DNA of 64,000 nt from Gracilibacillus ureilyticus. GTDB taxonomy: Bacteria; Bacillota; Bacilli; Bacillales; Amphibacillaceae. Of the stretch, positions 7,975-17,416 are shown in pieces; position 1 is the first letter of the stretch, and every line of letters starts with the position of its first letter. Both the position numbers and the translations under genes were made by a program. The DNA is taken from contig NZ_FOGL01000007.1 of the NCBI RefSeq assembly GCF_900111195.1, forward strand, positions 16,079 through 80,078. The letters are read 5' to 3'. The notes beneath the pieces were generated by a model that saw only the letters and a program-made list of their open reading frames with translations, had not been told where the DNA came from and searched no databases.

Positions 7975-9363
7975 ATGACAGTACAATACAAATTTCCGGA
8001 AGGATTCTGGTGGGGCAGCGCAACATCCGCCACTCAGATCGAAGGTGCAGCAAATGAAGGTGGTAAAGGTAAGAATATATGGGACTACTGGTATGAGATT
8101 GAATCGAATCGTTTTTTTGAAAATATAGGACCTGAAGTAACCTCAGATTTTTACCATCGTTACAAGGAAGATATCAAGCTGATGAAGGAAATAGGTCATA
8201 ACACCTTCCGTATGTCTATTTCATGGGCTCGGTTGATTCCTGGTGGACGGGGAGAAGTTAACCAGGATGCTGTAACTTTCTATAATAATGTGATTGATGA
8301 ACTGCTGGCAAACGATATCGAACCATTTGTTAATTTATTCCATTTTGATATGCCTATGGAATTGCAGCATGAAGGTGGATGGGAAAATAGAAAAGTGGTA
8401 GATGCCTTTGTGGAATATGCGAAAGCAGCATTTGAGTTATTTGGTGACCGTGTAAGTAAATGGTTTACTTTTAATGAACCGATTGTACCTGTAGAAGGTG
8501 GATATTTATATAATTTCCATTATCCAAATGTTGTTGATGCCAAGCGTGCAGTGCAAGTAGCTTACCATACTGTCATTGCAAGTGCTAAAGCGGTGGAAGC
8601 ATTCAGAGAATTTAATATTGCTAATGGTAAAATAGGTATTATACTAAACTTAACGCCTTCTTATCCGAGAAGCAATAACCCTGCAGATATGAAGGCATCA
8701 AGAATTGCTGATCTGTTCTTTAATCGGAGTTTTCTAGATCCTGCGGTTTTAGGAGAATATCCTCTCGAGTTAATCGAACTGTTAAGAGAGCACGGGCAAT
8801 TACCTGAGACACAGCCAGGAGACAAAGAATTAATTAAATTGAACACTGTAGATATTCTAGGTGTGAATTACTACCAGCCACGTCGGGTGAAAGCGAAGGA
8901 AACATTGCCGAATCCGTACAGTCCGTTTATGCCGGAATGGTTCTTTGATCATTATGAAATGCCTGGACGTAAAATGAATGTTTATCGCGGATGGGAAATC
9001 TACGAAAAAGGTATTTATGATATTATGATCAATTTGAAGGAAAACTATGGGAATATTGAATCCTTTATATCTGAAAATGGTATGGGAGTCCAAGATGAAC
9101 AGCGTTTTATCCAAGATGATGAAATTCAGGATGATTACCGGATCGAGTTTATTCGTGAACATTTAAAATGGCTGCACAGAGCAATTGAAGAAGGCTGTAA
9201 TGCGAATGGATATCATTTATGGACTTTTATGGATAACTGGTCATGGTCAAATGCTTACAAAAACCGTTATGGTTTTATTTCGGTGAATATAGAAACACAA
9301 GAACGCACATTAAAGAAAAGCGCACACTGGTTTGAAGAAGTATCGAAAAACAATGGATTTTAG
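7975..9363 (+). CDS. 6-phospho-beta-glucosidase, glycoside hydrolase family 1
   Basis: 462 residues, full GH1 length. The N-terminal signature FPEGFWWGSATSATQIEG is present; the acid/base Glu is in TFNEP (about residue 165) and the nucleophile Glu in ISENGMG (about residue 365). Cytosolic enzyme that cleaves the phospho-beta-glucosides delivered by the upstream PTS. B. subtilis lic operons use a GH4 enzyme (LicH) here, so the hydrolase differs from that template. Ribosome site AGGAGGGGAAGG. A stem-loop follows. Confidence 0.92.
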   Translation: MTVQYKFPEGFWWGSATSATQIEGAANEGGKGKNIWDYWYEIESNRFFENIGPEVTSDFYHRYKEDIKLMKEIGHNTFRMSISWARLIPGGRGEVNQDAVTFYNNVIDELLANDIEPFVNLFHFDMPMELQHEGGWENRKVVDAFVEYAKAAFELFGDRVSKWFTFNEPIVPVEGGYLYNFHYPNVVDAKRAVQVAYHTVIASAKAVEAFREFNIANGKIGIILNLTPSYPRSNNPADMKASRIADLFFNRSFLDPAVLGEYPLELIELLREHGQLPETQPGDKELIKLNTVDILGVNYYQPRRVKAKETLPNPYSPFMPEWFFDHYEMPGRKMNVYRGWEIYEKGIYDIMINLKENYGNIESFISENGMGVQDEQRFIQDDEIQDDYRIEFIREHLKWLHRAIEEGCNANGYHLWTFMDNWSWSNAYKNRYGFISVNIETQERTLKKSAHWFEEVSKNNGF

Positions 9364-9376
9364 TTATCGTAATAGG

Positions 9377-9414
9377 AGAAAAGGGGGCTGATTTGTATGA
9401 TCAGCACCTTTTCT
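9377..9414 (+). terminator. Likely terminator of the beta-glucoside operon
   Basis: AGAAAAGGGGGCTGAT pairs with ATCAGCACCTTTTCT. The stem is strong but the following tract (GTATAAAATAAAATTTT) is only partly T-rich, so termination may be leaky towards the DUF4288 and licR genes. Confidence 0.55.
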
Positions 9415-9561
9415 GTATAAAATAAAATTTTCCAATTATACGACAACTCTTAACGAAATTGAAATTATGCCAAAAATGGTAATGCACTCGTGCAAGAACA
9501 GTAAAGAAATTGTTAAAAGAGAACAGTTTAAAAGATGATTTTTTAATATAGGAGAAAAAGC

Positions 9562-9894
9562 ATGAAGATATACTCAGTAAAAGTACTCTTTGAATCTACT
9601 GTAGTACCAAACATTCATTCATCTAAAACATTCGAAGAAAGGATAATATTGATAAAGGCTCGAAAGCGTGGTGAAATAGAACCCAAAATTCGTAGTCAAT
9701 TTGTTGATGATACTTACAAAAATGCAGAAGGTGGAAAAACTACATGGACTTTGGTAAGAATTCTCGATATATTCGAAACTGTTGATACATTTGAAGGAGA
9801 TATTAATTTCAAAGAAGTTTACAGCCGATTTTTACCGTTTGATAAGCATATTGCTGCGAATGAAGTAATAGAATTGTATTCCCTCGACAAGTAA
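9562..9894 (+). CDS. DUF4288 family protein
   Basis: 110-residue soluble protein. The pattern YSVKVLFES, then EERIILIKA, then TTWTLVRILDIFETVDTFEG and VYSRFLPFD matches my memory of DUF4288, whose function is unknown. It sits between the PTS operon and the regulator gene, 44 nt before the latter, and has AGGAGAAAA before its ATG. It may be co-transcribed with the regulator. No signal peptide or membrane segment. Confidence 0.65.
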   Translation: MKIYSVKVLFESTVVPNIHSSKTFEERIILIKARKRGEIEPKIRSQFVDDTYKNAEGGKTTWTLVRILDIFETVDTFEGDINFKEVYSRFLPFDKHIAANEVIELYSLDK

Positions 9895-9938
9895 GTAAGA
9901 ACGGTGTTTATGCTATGGAATGAAAGGAGAGTGTCTGT

Positions 9939-11861
9939 ATGTTGAACTCTCGGTTGAAAACGATCTTACGTGAATTAATGGCAGAGGGCGGTCCTGTTAC
10001 AAGTACTTATCTCGCTAATATTAACAATGTTACTGCACGAACTACCAGAGATGATATGAAGAAGCTTGATGATATATTGAAAGAATACGGTGCTGCAATA
10101 GAAGCAGTAATGGGAAAAGGATATCGCCTGGAAATAATTGATGATAATAACTTCAGGCAATTTCTGCAATCAATCTTTAAATATGAAGAGAAGAATAATA
10201 ATAATTTGCCAAAATCGCCGAAGGAACGGGCTGCCTATATAATTAAGCGATTACTGTTAATAGATGGCTACCTAAAGCTTGAGGATTTAGCTGATGAATT
10301 GTTTATAAGTAAATCCACTATTCAAAATGATATTAAAGAAATAAGAAATACATTATTGGACTATGGTCTGTCACTGGAATCCAAGCCGAATTACGGTTTA
10401 AGAGTCGAGGGAAATGAAGTGATGCTCAGATTTTGTATAGCTGAATATGTCTTTGACCGGAAAGCGCCAATTCCAGAAGTACACTTGGACTCCATTTCCC
10501 AATCTGATATTGAAAAAATATCATCCATTATCCTTAAAGCAATTGAGATAAATCATATTACTTTATCAGATATTGCAATAAATAATTTAGCTATCCATAT
10601 TATGATTGCATATAAGCGGATGAACAGCGGTTATCAAGTTACACTTGTTCATCAGGATATGAAGGAAATTACTGAACAGGCGGAATATAAAGTGGCTAAG
10701 GGAATTGTTCAGGAGGTGGAACAAACCTTTCAAGTGAAATTTCCGGAAGTAGAAATAGCTTACATTGCTATTCATTTACTTGGCACAAAGATGTTGACAC
10801 AATCAAGTGAGTTGGTAGAACAAGTAATGGATCAGTCGGTACTCGATCTTGTTAACATTGCACTGGAAAAAGTTGAGGAAAAATTGCAGCTGGGGATAAA
10901 AGATGATAAAGAATTGATTATGGCCCTGCACTTGCACCTGAAACCAGCAATTAATCGCTTTAAATTTGGAATGAACATAAGGAATCCCATGCTTGATGAT
11001 ATTAAAAGGAACTACCCACTTGCCTTTGAAGCAGGAATTATTGCAGGATTGGCAATTGAAGAGGAGACTGCTACCAAGATCGACGAGAATGAAGTAGGAT
11101 ACTTAGCGTTGCATATTGGTTCTGCTATTGAACGGAGAAATTTAAAAACCGGCCCGAAGCGGTGTTTGATCGTCTGTGCATCCGGATTAGGAACTTCACA
11201 ATTAATTTACTACAAGCTTAAATCACAATTTGGCCAGCATCTGGATGTGATTGGATCAACGGAATATTATCAACTGCATCAATATAACCTGCAAGAAATT
11301 GACTTCATTGTTAGTTCCATTCCTATTCCAAAGAAACTCTCCGTTCCAGTAATAGAAGTAAATGCCATTCTGGGCGAAAATGATATTAGTAAAATTGAAG
11401 AGCTCGTATTAGAAGAAAAGCAAGCAATTGATCATTTTATACGGAGAGAACTAACTTTTGTTCATCATCCAACACTTGACTCCAAAGAGGCTGTACTCGA
11501 ATATATTGCGTCAAGGTTAACAGAAGCCGGATTAGTGGATGAGGGCTTTCTGGAAGCTGTTTATGAAAGAGAGCAAGTTGCACCAACATCATTTGGTAAT
11601 TTGGTAGCGATTCCACATCCGATCACACCTAAGACGGAAAAAACGTTTCTGACGATCTGTACGCTGCCTAAACCAATAGTATGGCATGATAAACCTGTAC
11701 AATTTGTTTGTCTGCTATGTGTTAAGAAAAACAGCCAGGAAGATCTGCAGGCAATGTACAAGTGGCTTGGTAAGATTATCGATAGCCGTACAATCGTCCA
11801 GCAATTAATTAAAGCAAAAAACTTTGATGAAATCAGAAGGATATTAAAAGAATATTATTAA
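9939..11861 (+). CDS. licR: LicR-type PRD-containing transcriptional activator
   Basis: 640 residues with the full LicR/MtlR architecture: N-terminal winged HTH (about 1-60), a second HTH (about 85-160), PRD1 (about 190-290, conserved His in LAIHIMIAYKRM and IAIHLLGTKM), PRD2 (about 300-395, His in ALHLHLKPAINR and LALHIGSAIER), an EIIB-like domain with Cys in IVCASGLGTSQL, and a C-terminal EIIA domain with His in AIPHPI. The family activates PTS operons and is controlled by phosphorylation of these His/Cys residues. Probable target: the adjacent beta-glucoside operon. The gene lies downstream of its operon rather than upstream as in B. subtilis. Confidence 0.88.
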   Translation: MLNSRLKTILRELMAEGGPVTSTYLANINNVTARTTRDDMKKLDDILKEYGAAIEAVMGKGYRLEIIDDNNFRQFLQSIFKYEEKNNNNLPKSPKERAAYIIKRLLLIDGYLKLEDLADELFISKSTIQNDIKEIRNTLLDYGLSLESKPNYGLRVEGNEVMLRFCIAEYVFDRKAPIPEVHLDSISQSDIEKISSIILKAIEINHITLSDIAINNLAIHIMIAYKRMNSGYQVTLVHQDMKEITEQAEYKVAKGIVQEVEQTFQVKFPEVEIAYIAIHLLGTKMLTQSSELVEQVMDQSVLDLVNIALEKVEEKLQLGIKDDKELIMALHLHLKPAINRFKFGMNIRNPMLDDIKRNYPLAFEAGIIAGLAIEEETATKIDENEVGYLALHIGSAIERRNLKTGPKRCLIVCASGLGTSQLIYYKLKSQFGQHLDVIGSTEYYQLHQYNLQEIDFIVSSIPIPKKLSVPVIEVNAILGENDISKIEELVLEEKQAIDHFIRRELTFVHHPTLDSKEAVLEYIASRLTEAGLVDEGFLEAVYEREQVAPTSFGNLVAIPHPITPKTEKTFLTICTLPKPIVWHDKPVQFVCLLCVKKNSQEDLQAMYKWLGKIIDSRTIVQQLIKAKNFDEIRRILKEYY

Positions 11862-11866
11862 AAAAT

Positions 11867-11908
11867 AGAGACTTACAACTATTAGGGAACATAGTGGGAG
11901 TCTCTTTA
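11867..11908 (+). terminator. Terminator after licR
   Basis: AGAGACT (11867-11873) pairs with AGTCTCT (11899-11905), followed by TTTAATTTTT. Confidence 0.6.
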
Positions 11909-12107
11909 ATTTTTCGGTTTCTAAAAAGAAACACAGATGAAGTTTTGATAAAATAGTAAGGGGAAGATAATATACAGGTTATATCCCGTATAACAGTGAA
12001 AATACACACCGGGTATTAAATTCAATTAGATTTAATTATTTAATCTTTTTTGTGACATAATATTACAGAAAAATTCTCCTCTATGGAGGACAGGGTGGTT
12101 TATAGAA

Positions 12108-12764
12108 ATGAAAATCCGTTTGGAAGTAAAATATCGTACAACGAATGGAGTAGTAACAGAATTTCAATCATCGGAAATGAGTCTGGAAAACAGTATAGCT
12201 GTTGCGGAAGACTTAATGAAACTAAACCGGTTAGCGGACATCCAAATGACCGATTCATATAACAGCAGCTGGACATTAAAAGAACTAAAGAAGTACCTGG
12301 AATCATTGGAGGAAGAACCACATGATATACATATGTATTTTGATGGTGGTTTTGATCGTAAAACAATGAAATCAGGTCTTGGTTGCAGTATATACTATAA
12401 ACAAAACGGGAAAAATTACCGAATAAGGAAAAACGCTCTGGTGAGTGAACTGGGTACAAATAATGAAGCAGAATATGCGGCATTGCATTTTGGCCTGAAG
12501 CAGCTGGAAGAGATGGGTGTCCATCACATGCCTGTCAAGGTCCATGGGGATTCCAAAGTAGTTATCAATCAGTTGACAGATGAATGGCCCTGTTTAGAAG
12601 ATACATTATTTGAATGGATGCAGAGGATCGAGAAATTGATAGATAAATTAGGTTTGGAGCCTGAATACCATGCCGTTTCAAGAAAAAAGAATCAGGAAAC
12701 AGATCAATTAGCAACACAAGCGTTACAACAAATTGAAATAGATAGCAGGAAAGAAGTGGAATGA
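12108..12764 (+). CDS. RNase H-like protein (reverse-transcriptase-like, YpeP type)
   Basis: 218 residues. After an N-terminal domain of about 75 residues comes a type-I RNase H fold with all four acidic positions visible: YFDGGF, TNNEAEYAAL, HGDSKVVINQ and the final Asp in NQETDQLA. This predicts metal-dependent cleavage of RNA in RNA/DNA hybrids. The small N-terminal domain resembles the lead domain of B. subtilis YpeP-like proteins. Monocistronic, between two terminators. Whether it acts in vivo on hybrids is not known to me. Confidence 0.8.
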   Translation: MKIRLEVKYRTTNGVVTEFQSSEMSLENSIAVAEDLMKLNRLADIQMTDSYNSSWTLKELKKYLESLEEEPHDIHMYFDGGFDRKTMKSGLGCSIYYKQNGKNYRIRKNALVSELGTNNEAEYAALHFGLKQLEEMGVHHMPVKVHGDSKVVINQLTDEWPCLEDTLFEWMQRIEKLIDKLGLEPEYHAVSRKKNQETDQLATQALQQIEIDSRKEVE

Positions 12765-12796
12765 CAAAACAGGAGAGTCTGCGGGACATCAGCCGG

Positions 12797-12831
12797 GGGC
12801 GAAACCCTTTCACAGCCGGGTTTCGCCCTTT
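12797..12831 (+). terminator. Terminator after the RNase H-like gene
   Basis: GGGCGAAACCC (12797-12807) and GGGTTTCGCCC (12818-12828) form a perfect 11-bp GC-rich stem, followed by TTTCCC. Confidence 0.75.
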
Positions 12832-12836
12832 CCCAA

Positions 12837-13643
12837 TTACTTCAATACAACTTCATTAATGATTTTCATCTCTTCATGATCAAGCATGTTCTTACCAACT
12901 ACTTTAGTTACTTTTTTATTCATATTTTCTTTTAAATCATTTACTTCCTCTTTATCCCCAACTAGATAAATGTTTTCCCAATTTAAGCCTTTTGCAAACC
13001 GGTCCAGTGTAGAGGCAAGACTTTTATACCAGCGATATCTGTTCGCATCGAATCGCTCTTTGAATTGGTCTGGCTGTGAGTTTCTTCCACCAGGTCCTAA
13101 TGAAGCTTGTCCGCGCGGTGGCCCGGCGTATTCCCGCCAGTCTTCAGTTTCTATATCAAATTCGAATACATGGGAATCCTTTAATGATCCTAATTCCGTA
13201 TCGAGAACTTTGACAGCTTCCTTTTGAGTAAGAATAATCCCTGATTTCGGGAATGTATCGTACATTTCCTTCAGCTGGTCTGTGTGTGCAACATCATCCC
13301 ATTCGAATACTGTCTTTACTGGTAATTGGAACTTCTCCGCAAACCAGATAGATCCATCTCCTGTAGCAAAAATGACTACACTTTTTGCCAAACTCTGTTC
13401 ATTTTCTTTTATATACTTTTCAACTTTCTCTTTAACTGCCCAAAAATTCCTTTTTTCATCAGAATCGCCATCTTCTTGTAAGTAACTTTCAAAATTTCGT
13501 AAGCCATTCTTTAGATGAATTTTCCATTCTCCACCTTGTTGTTCAGGATCAGCACGGTCTGTATTCAAATACATCGTAAAGATTCGATTCGGTTTTCCTA
13601 ATCGAACATTTTCCAACTTCTTTATTTCTTCGTGAAGGTTCAT
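12837..13643 (-). CDS. Bacterial archaeo-eukaryotic release factor 1-like protein (VLRF1/aeRF1-type)
   Basis: 268 residues when started at the ATG at 13643, which has AGGAGTAGTGCGTTA upstream; longer in-frame extension has no ribosome site. The mixed alpha/beta sequence with NRIFTMYLNTDR near the start, a central KSVVIFATGDGSIWFAEKFQLP and a C-terminal NIYLVGDKEEVNDLKENM fits the baeRF/VLRF1 proteins that resemble eRF1 domains 2-3 and Vms1 and are proposed to act on peptidyl-tRNA at stalled ribosomes. A Gly-rich loop, GPGGRNSQ, lies about residue 188. Identification is from memory of the family pattern. Confidence 0.6.
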   Translation of the reverse strand: MNLHEEIKKLENVRLGKPNRIFTMYLNTDRADPEQQGGEWKIHLKNGLRNFESYLQEDGDSDEKRNFWAVKEKVEKYIKENEQSLAKSVVIFATGDGSIWFAEKFQLPVKTVFEWDDVAHTDQLKEMYDTFPKSGIILTQKEAVKVLDTELGSLKDSHVFEFDIETEDWREYAGPPRGQASLGPGGRNSQPDQFKERFDANRYRWYKSLASTLDRFAKGLNWENIYLVGDKEEVNDLKENMNKKVTKVVGKNMLDHEEMKIINEVVLK

Positions 13644-13846
13644 TAACGCACTACTCCTTTTTAAATAATTTTGCTTACATTTTACTTGTAACCGGAAAGC
13701 ACGGGAGTGAAACCTAAATAACTGCAAATGTTTATATTAACTGATACAGAGAATTACGGAAATATTCGAAATAAAATTCAGTATTTTTGTATATGACAAA
13801 GATATATACAAAAGATAGAAAAGATAAGAAATGGAGGTGTCAATTT

Positions 13847-14278
13847 TTGAATCATATAAAATTAATGATGGTAAAATTTCTGCTCAGTTTAGTGTTACTT
13901 TTTATTATCTTAGGAATGGGGTTTGATGTATCATTCGGAAATGTATTTCTTATCACTCTTGTACTGGGGGTTGTCTCATACTTTATTGGTGATAGGATAA
14001 TTTTGCCTAGAACAAACAATATGGTAGCTACATTATCCGACTTCATACTCTCATTTGCTGTTATTTATTTGATGACAGATGCACTGACAGTAGGTGATGG
14101 TGTGCTTCAGGCGGCTTTTATTTCATCTTTAGGAGTTGCTTTGTTTGAATACTTCTTCCATAAATATGTTGCAGCTAATAATAAGGAAGAAGATGAAAGG
14201 ATCTCTGTAGACACTCGACAACTAAATATGGAATCTTCTGAAGAGATTTACCCATATGAAGAAGATAAAAAAGAGTAG
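13847..14278 (+). CDS. DUF2512 (YndM-like) small membrane protein
   Basis: 143 residues starting at TTG 13847, 7 nt after GGAGGTG; an upstream in-frame ATG has no ribosome site. Four hydrophobic segments fill residues about 5-110 and the C-terminus is acidic and hydrophilic, as in the YndM/DUF2512 family of unknown function. It ends 11 nt before the Mn-catalase start and is likely co-transcribed with it. Confidence 0.75.
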   Translation: MNHIKLMMVKFLLSLVLLFIILGMGFDVSFGNVFLITLVLGVVSYFIGDRIILPRTNNMVATLSDFILSFAVIYLMTDALTVGDGVLQAAFISSLGVALFEYFFHKYVAANNKEEDERISVDTRQLNMESSEEIYPYEEDKKE

Positions 14279-14289
14279 GAGGTTGGAAC

Positions 14290-15177
14290 ATGTTTTATCA
14301 TGTGAAAGAATTGCAATATAATGCAAAGCCTGCAGCCCCTGATCCTGTTTATGCCAAAAAACTGCAGGAGATATTAGGTGGGCAATTTGGTGAAATGTCT
14401 GTTATGATGCAATACTTATTTCAAGGCTGGAATTGCCGTGCTGAAAGTAAATACCGGGACATGATTCTGGATATTGCGACAGAAGAAATTGCTCACGTGG
14501 AAATGATTGCCACAATGATCGCTCAGCTGCTTGACGGAGCTCCTGCAAATGACCAGGAAGAGGCAGCTAAAAATCCCGCAGTAGAAGCGGTGCTAGGTGG
14601 AATGAATCCTCAGCATGCTATCGTTAACGGGTTAGGAGCACAACCGAACGACAGTGTCGGTTACCCATGGACAGCTAGATACACTATAGCAAGTGGTAAC
14701 TTGTTAGCAGATTTCCGCGCAAATTTAAACGCGGAGTCTCAGGGACGCTTACAGGTATGCAGGCTTTATGAAATGACGACAGACACAGGTGTAAGGGATA
14801 TGCTTTCATTTTTAATTGCCAGAGATACAATGCATCAGAATCAATGGATGGCAGCGATTGAAGAGCTTGAACAAACACAGGGAGCAATTGTACCTAGCTC
14901 ATTTAATCAGGAATATGAAAAACAGGAAGTTTCCTATTCTTTTATGAACTTTTCTGCAGGTGAAGAAAGCAGTACAGGAAGATGGGCAAACGGTCAGACA
15001 TATGATGGACAAGCAAATTTCGAATATGTACAGAGTCCTCAGGCAATGGGGCAGAAACCAGCTTTACAGCCAGCACCACCCTATATTCATGGAACACCAC
15101 CATTGGATTTAAGAAAAGCACAAGGTGCAGGAAAGCTGGAACCAAATACTAATCAAAACCAACAAGGATTCCATTAA
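14290..15177 (+). CDS. Manganese catalase
   Basis: 295 residues, matching non-haem di-manganese catalases such as B. subtilis YdbD/CotJC relatives. Metal-ligand helices visible are GQFGEMSVMMQYLFQGW (Glu), TEEIAHVEMIATMIAQ (Glu and His) and FLIARDTMHQNQWMAAIEEL (His and Glu). It converts hydrogen peroxide to water and oxygen. The C-terminal tail, from about residue 200, is Gly/Pro/Gln-rich and probably extended. Preceded by AGGAGGTTGGAAC and followed by a perfect terminator. Confidence 0.92.
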   Translation: MFYHVKELQYNAKPAAPDPVYAKKLQEILGGQFGEMSVMMQYLFQGWNCRAESKYRDMILDIATEEIAHVEMIATMIAQLLDGAPANDQEEAAKNPAVEAVLGGMNPQHAIVNGLGAQPNDSVGYPWTARYTIASGNLLADFRANLNAESQGRLQVCRLYEMTTDTGVRDMLSFLIARDTMHQNQWMAAIEELEQTQGAIVPSSFNQEYEKQEVSYSFMNFSAGEESSTGRWANGQTYDGQANFEYVQSPQAMGQKPALQPAPPYIHGTPPLDLRKAQGAGKLEPNTNQNQQGFH

Positions 15178-15204
15178 AAAAAACCACCAATTGGTGGTTT
15201 TTTT
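15176..15204. terminator. Bidirectional terminator, Mn catalase / APC permease
   Basis: AAACCACCAA (15181-15190) and TTGGTGGTTT (15191-15200) are exact complements with an A-run before and a T-run after, serving the two convergent genes. Confidence 0.88.
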
Positions 15205-15221
15205 GATTGGGGTCCGAATTT

Positions 15222-16574
15222 TTAAGCTTCTTTTTTCTTATTCCATCTTCTGTTCATCCAGACAGTGATAGCGCCAATAACAGCGATCAGCAGCAGACTA
15301 ATCCAGAAACCGGGACGGACACTTTTTTCCATTAAAGTACCTGAAACAGCAGCAGCAATAAGTACTAAACCAATTATTGATACTGCTTTCTGAAGCAGGC
15401 GGGGCTTCTCTAATACTTTTAAAGAGGAGATGATGATAAAAGCCCAATTATAAAGAAGCAATATCCCGGCAGCTGTTGTTATATATTCATATATCTTTTC
15501 AGGCAAAAGTAAAGCTGTGATAACAGATACAGATAAACCGCCTGTTGCAAGCAATAATGAAGGCAGAGGTAATTCCTTCCACCTTTTTATCTTTTTAGAA
15601 AAGACCTTTGGTGCATCCTCATCTTTCGCTAATGTTACAAGCAGTGTAACCACCCCGAACAGTGCAGCAGTCATTGTAGAAAAACCGGCGATGATAATTG
15701 CCCCATTAAAAACATGAGGGAAAAAGGCTAATTTATAGTCAGCTAATGCTGTAACAAATGGACTTTCTTTCTGATCAAACGCACCAACAGACACCATAGC
15801 CACCGCTAGTCCGAGGGATAAAATATAAATGAATGTGAGTAAAGAAAGCATAATCTTCCCAGCTTTTGGGGCATCTTCCTTGTTTTTTAAACGGATGGTC
15901 ATAAGGCCAATGACTTCTATACCCCCAAACGCATAAAAGGCATAGATTAGGGAAGCCCAGAATCCTCTAAATCCTTCAGTGAAAAACTTATCTGCAGAAT
16001 CCGGAAGTCCGGGTTTTTCGTCAGGACCACCCGGAATCCAGCCAATTAAGGCAATAATGGCTAGAACGATAAACATAAAAATAGCTGCTGTTTTAATAAT
16101 AGCGAACAAGTCTTCCACTTTATCAAAACCCTTTGTCCCTAACAGAATGACTGAAATAGAAAGCAAGGAATAAATAGCGGCAAAGACCCATAATGGCAAG
16201 TCAGGAAACCAGAGCCGGGTTAGAATTGATAATGCAATAAGCTGGCTACCCATAATAAGAATACTGGAACACCAGTAATTCCACCCACAGCTGAAACCCG
16301 CCCATTTCCCGTAAGCTTTTTCTGCATAGTAACAGAAAGATCCTTCCTGAGGATCCTTTGCGGACATTTTTGCGAGTAAATTAAATACAATATAGGTCCC
16401 AGTGGCGGCAAGTAAAAATGATAAAACAATTGATGGTCCAGTGAGACTTATCCCGATGCTGGAACCGAGAAAATATCCTGTACCGATCGTACAGCCGACA
16501 CCGGTTAATGCTAATTGCCACCATTTCATGTCACCTTCATTAGGGGAAGGCTTCTTCCTGGTTGCTGAACTCAT
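15222..16574 (-). CDS. APC-superfamily amino-acid permease
   Basis: 450 residues with about twelve membrane helices. The unwound first helix reads GVGCTIGTGYFLGSSIG, the amino-acid binding loop of the family, and helix 6 reads YAFYAFGGIEVIGL. It probably imports an amino acid by proton symport; the specificity cannot be read. The ATG is preceded by AAGGAGA with 6-nt spacing. It lies alone, convergent with Mn catalase and 60 nt downstream of the LysE-like gene on the same strand. Confidence 0.88.
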   Translation of the reverse strand: MSSATRKKPSPNEGDMKWWQLALTGVGCTIGTGYFLGSSIGISLTGPSIVLSFLLAATGTYIVFNLLAKMSAKDPQEGSFCYYAEKAYGKWAGFSCGWNYWCSSILIMGSQLIALSILTRLWFPDLPLWVFAAIYSLLSISVILLGTKGFDKVEDLFAIIKTAAIFMFIVLAIIALIGWIPGGPDEKPGLPDSADKFFTEGFRGFWASLIYAFYAFGGIEVIGLMTIRLKNKEDAPKAGKIMLSLLTFIYILSLGLAVAMVSVGAFDQKESPFVTALADYKLAFFPHVFNGAIIIAGFSTMTAALFGVVTLLVTLAKDEDAPKVFSKKIKRWKELPLPSLLLATGGLSVSVITALLLPEKIYEYITTAAGILLLYNWAFIIISSLKVLEKPRLLQKAVSIIGLVLIAAAVSGTLMEKSVRPGFWISLLLIAVIGAITVWMNRRWNKKKEA

Positions 16575-16634
16575 GATTATTCTCCTTCTTAGCTGTAATT
16601 AATCATTATAGTATGTCCCCAGTAAGGCAGCTTA

Positions 16635-17261
16635 TTAAGAAAATAATAATTGAAAAGCCTGGTAACCAAAATACACAGCAAATCCGATCAGTGAAATACC
16701 TGTAGTAACAGAAATAACTTTTAATGTTCGATTTGTTAGAAAATGACGGAAACCGCTTGAGACAAGAGCCATGGTGAAATCCCAGATAATTAAACCAAGG
16801 ATGATGGCGAACGTGTACAGTAATAAGTGTAAATGATCATACTTATTTATTGTGTTAGCTAATACAGAGCCATAAATCCCTAACCAGAATAAAATGGATA
16901 ATGGATTACTTATCGTAATCAGAAATCCTGAAGTAAAGGTTTTTAGCAGGCTGTCTTTTTCACGGTCATGGTTCATCTCGATTTTTTGTGAGCTATAAAT
17001 ACTTTCGATACCTGTGTAAAACAGTACAAATGCACCGAAGGACCATAAAAAAGTTTTCACAAATGGAGTTTCTAAGAAATGAACCAGTCCCAGAAATACT
17101 GCAAGAATAAAGAACATTTCTGCAAAAAGTGCCCCTATGGCAATTGTCCAGGAATGGAGAAAACCGTTTTTAATTCCTTGATTTATTTGAGCTGCATTCA
17201 ATGGCCCAATTGGTGCAGCTAAAGACAAACCGAGGAAAATATAACTGAGAAAAATTGCCAA
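16635..17261 (-). CDS. LysE-family amino-acid exporter
   Basis: 208 residues with six hydrophobic segments. The LysE/RhtB N-terminal signature is FLGLSLAAPIGPLNAAQINQGIKNG (read as two adjoining parts, LAAPIGPLNA and QINQGIKNG). The middle NPLSILFWLGIYG also matches. Predicted export of amino acids or analogues. Start is TTG at 17261, 7 nt after GGAGAGGTGG. Confidence 0.85.
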   Translation of the reverse strand: MAIFLSYIFLGLSLAAPIGPLNAAQINQGIKNGFLHSWTIAIGALFAEMFFILAVFLGLVHFLETPFVKTFLWSFGAFVLFYTGIESIYSSQKIEMNHDREKDSLLKTFTSGFLITISNPLSILFWLGIYGSVLANTINKYDHLHLLLYTFAIILGLIIWDFTMALVSSGFRHFLTNRTLKVISVTTGISLIGFAVYFGYQAFQLLFS

Positions 17262-17416
17262 TTGTATACCACCTCTCCAAAAATATAGCTAGTCCCATTT
17301 TTATTCATTTTGTCAGGAACATAGAACATATTTAATAATGGAGAGGAGTTATTAGGGGGCAGGATAGGGGATGCATTGCTGACCCAATGACGTGGTAAAG
17401 TGGGAAAATTAATTTT

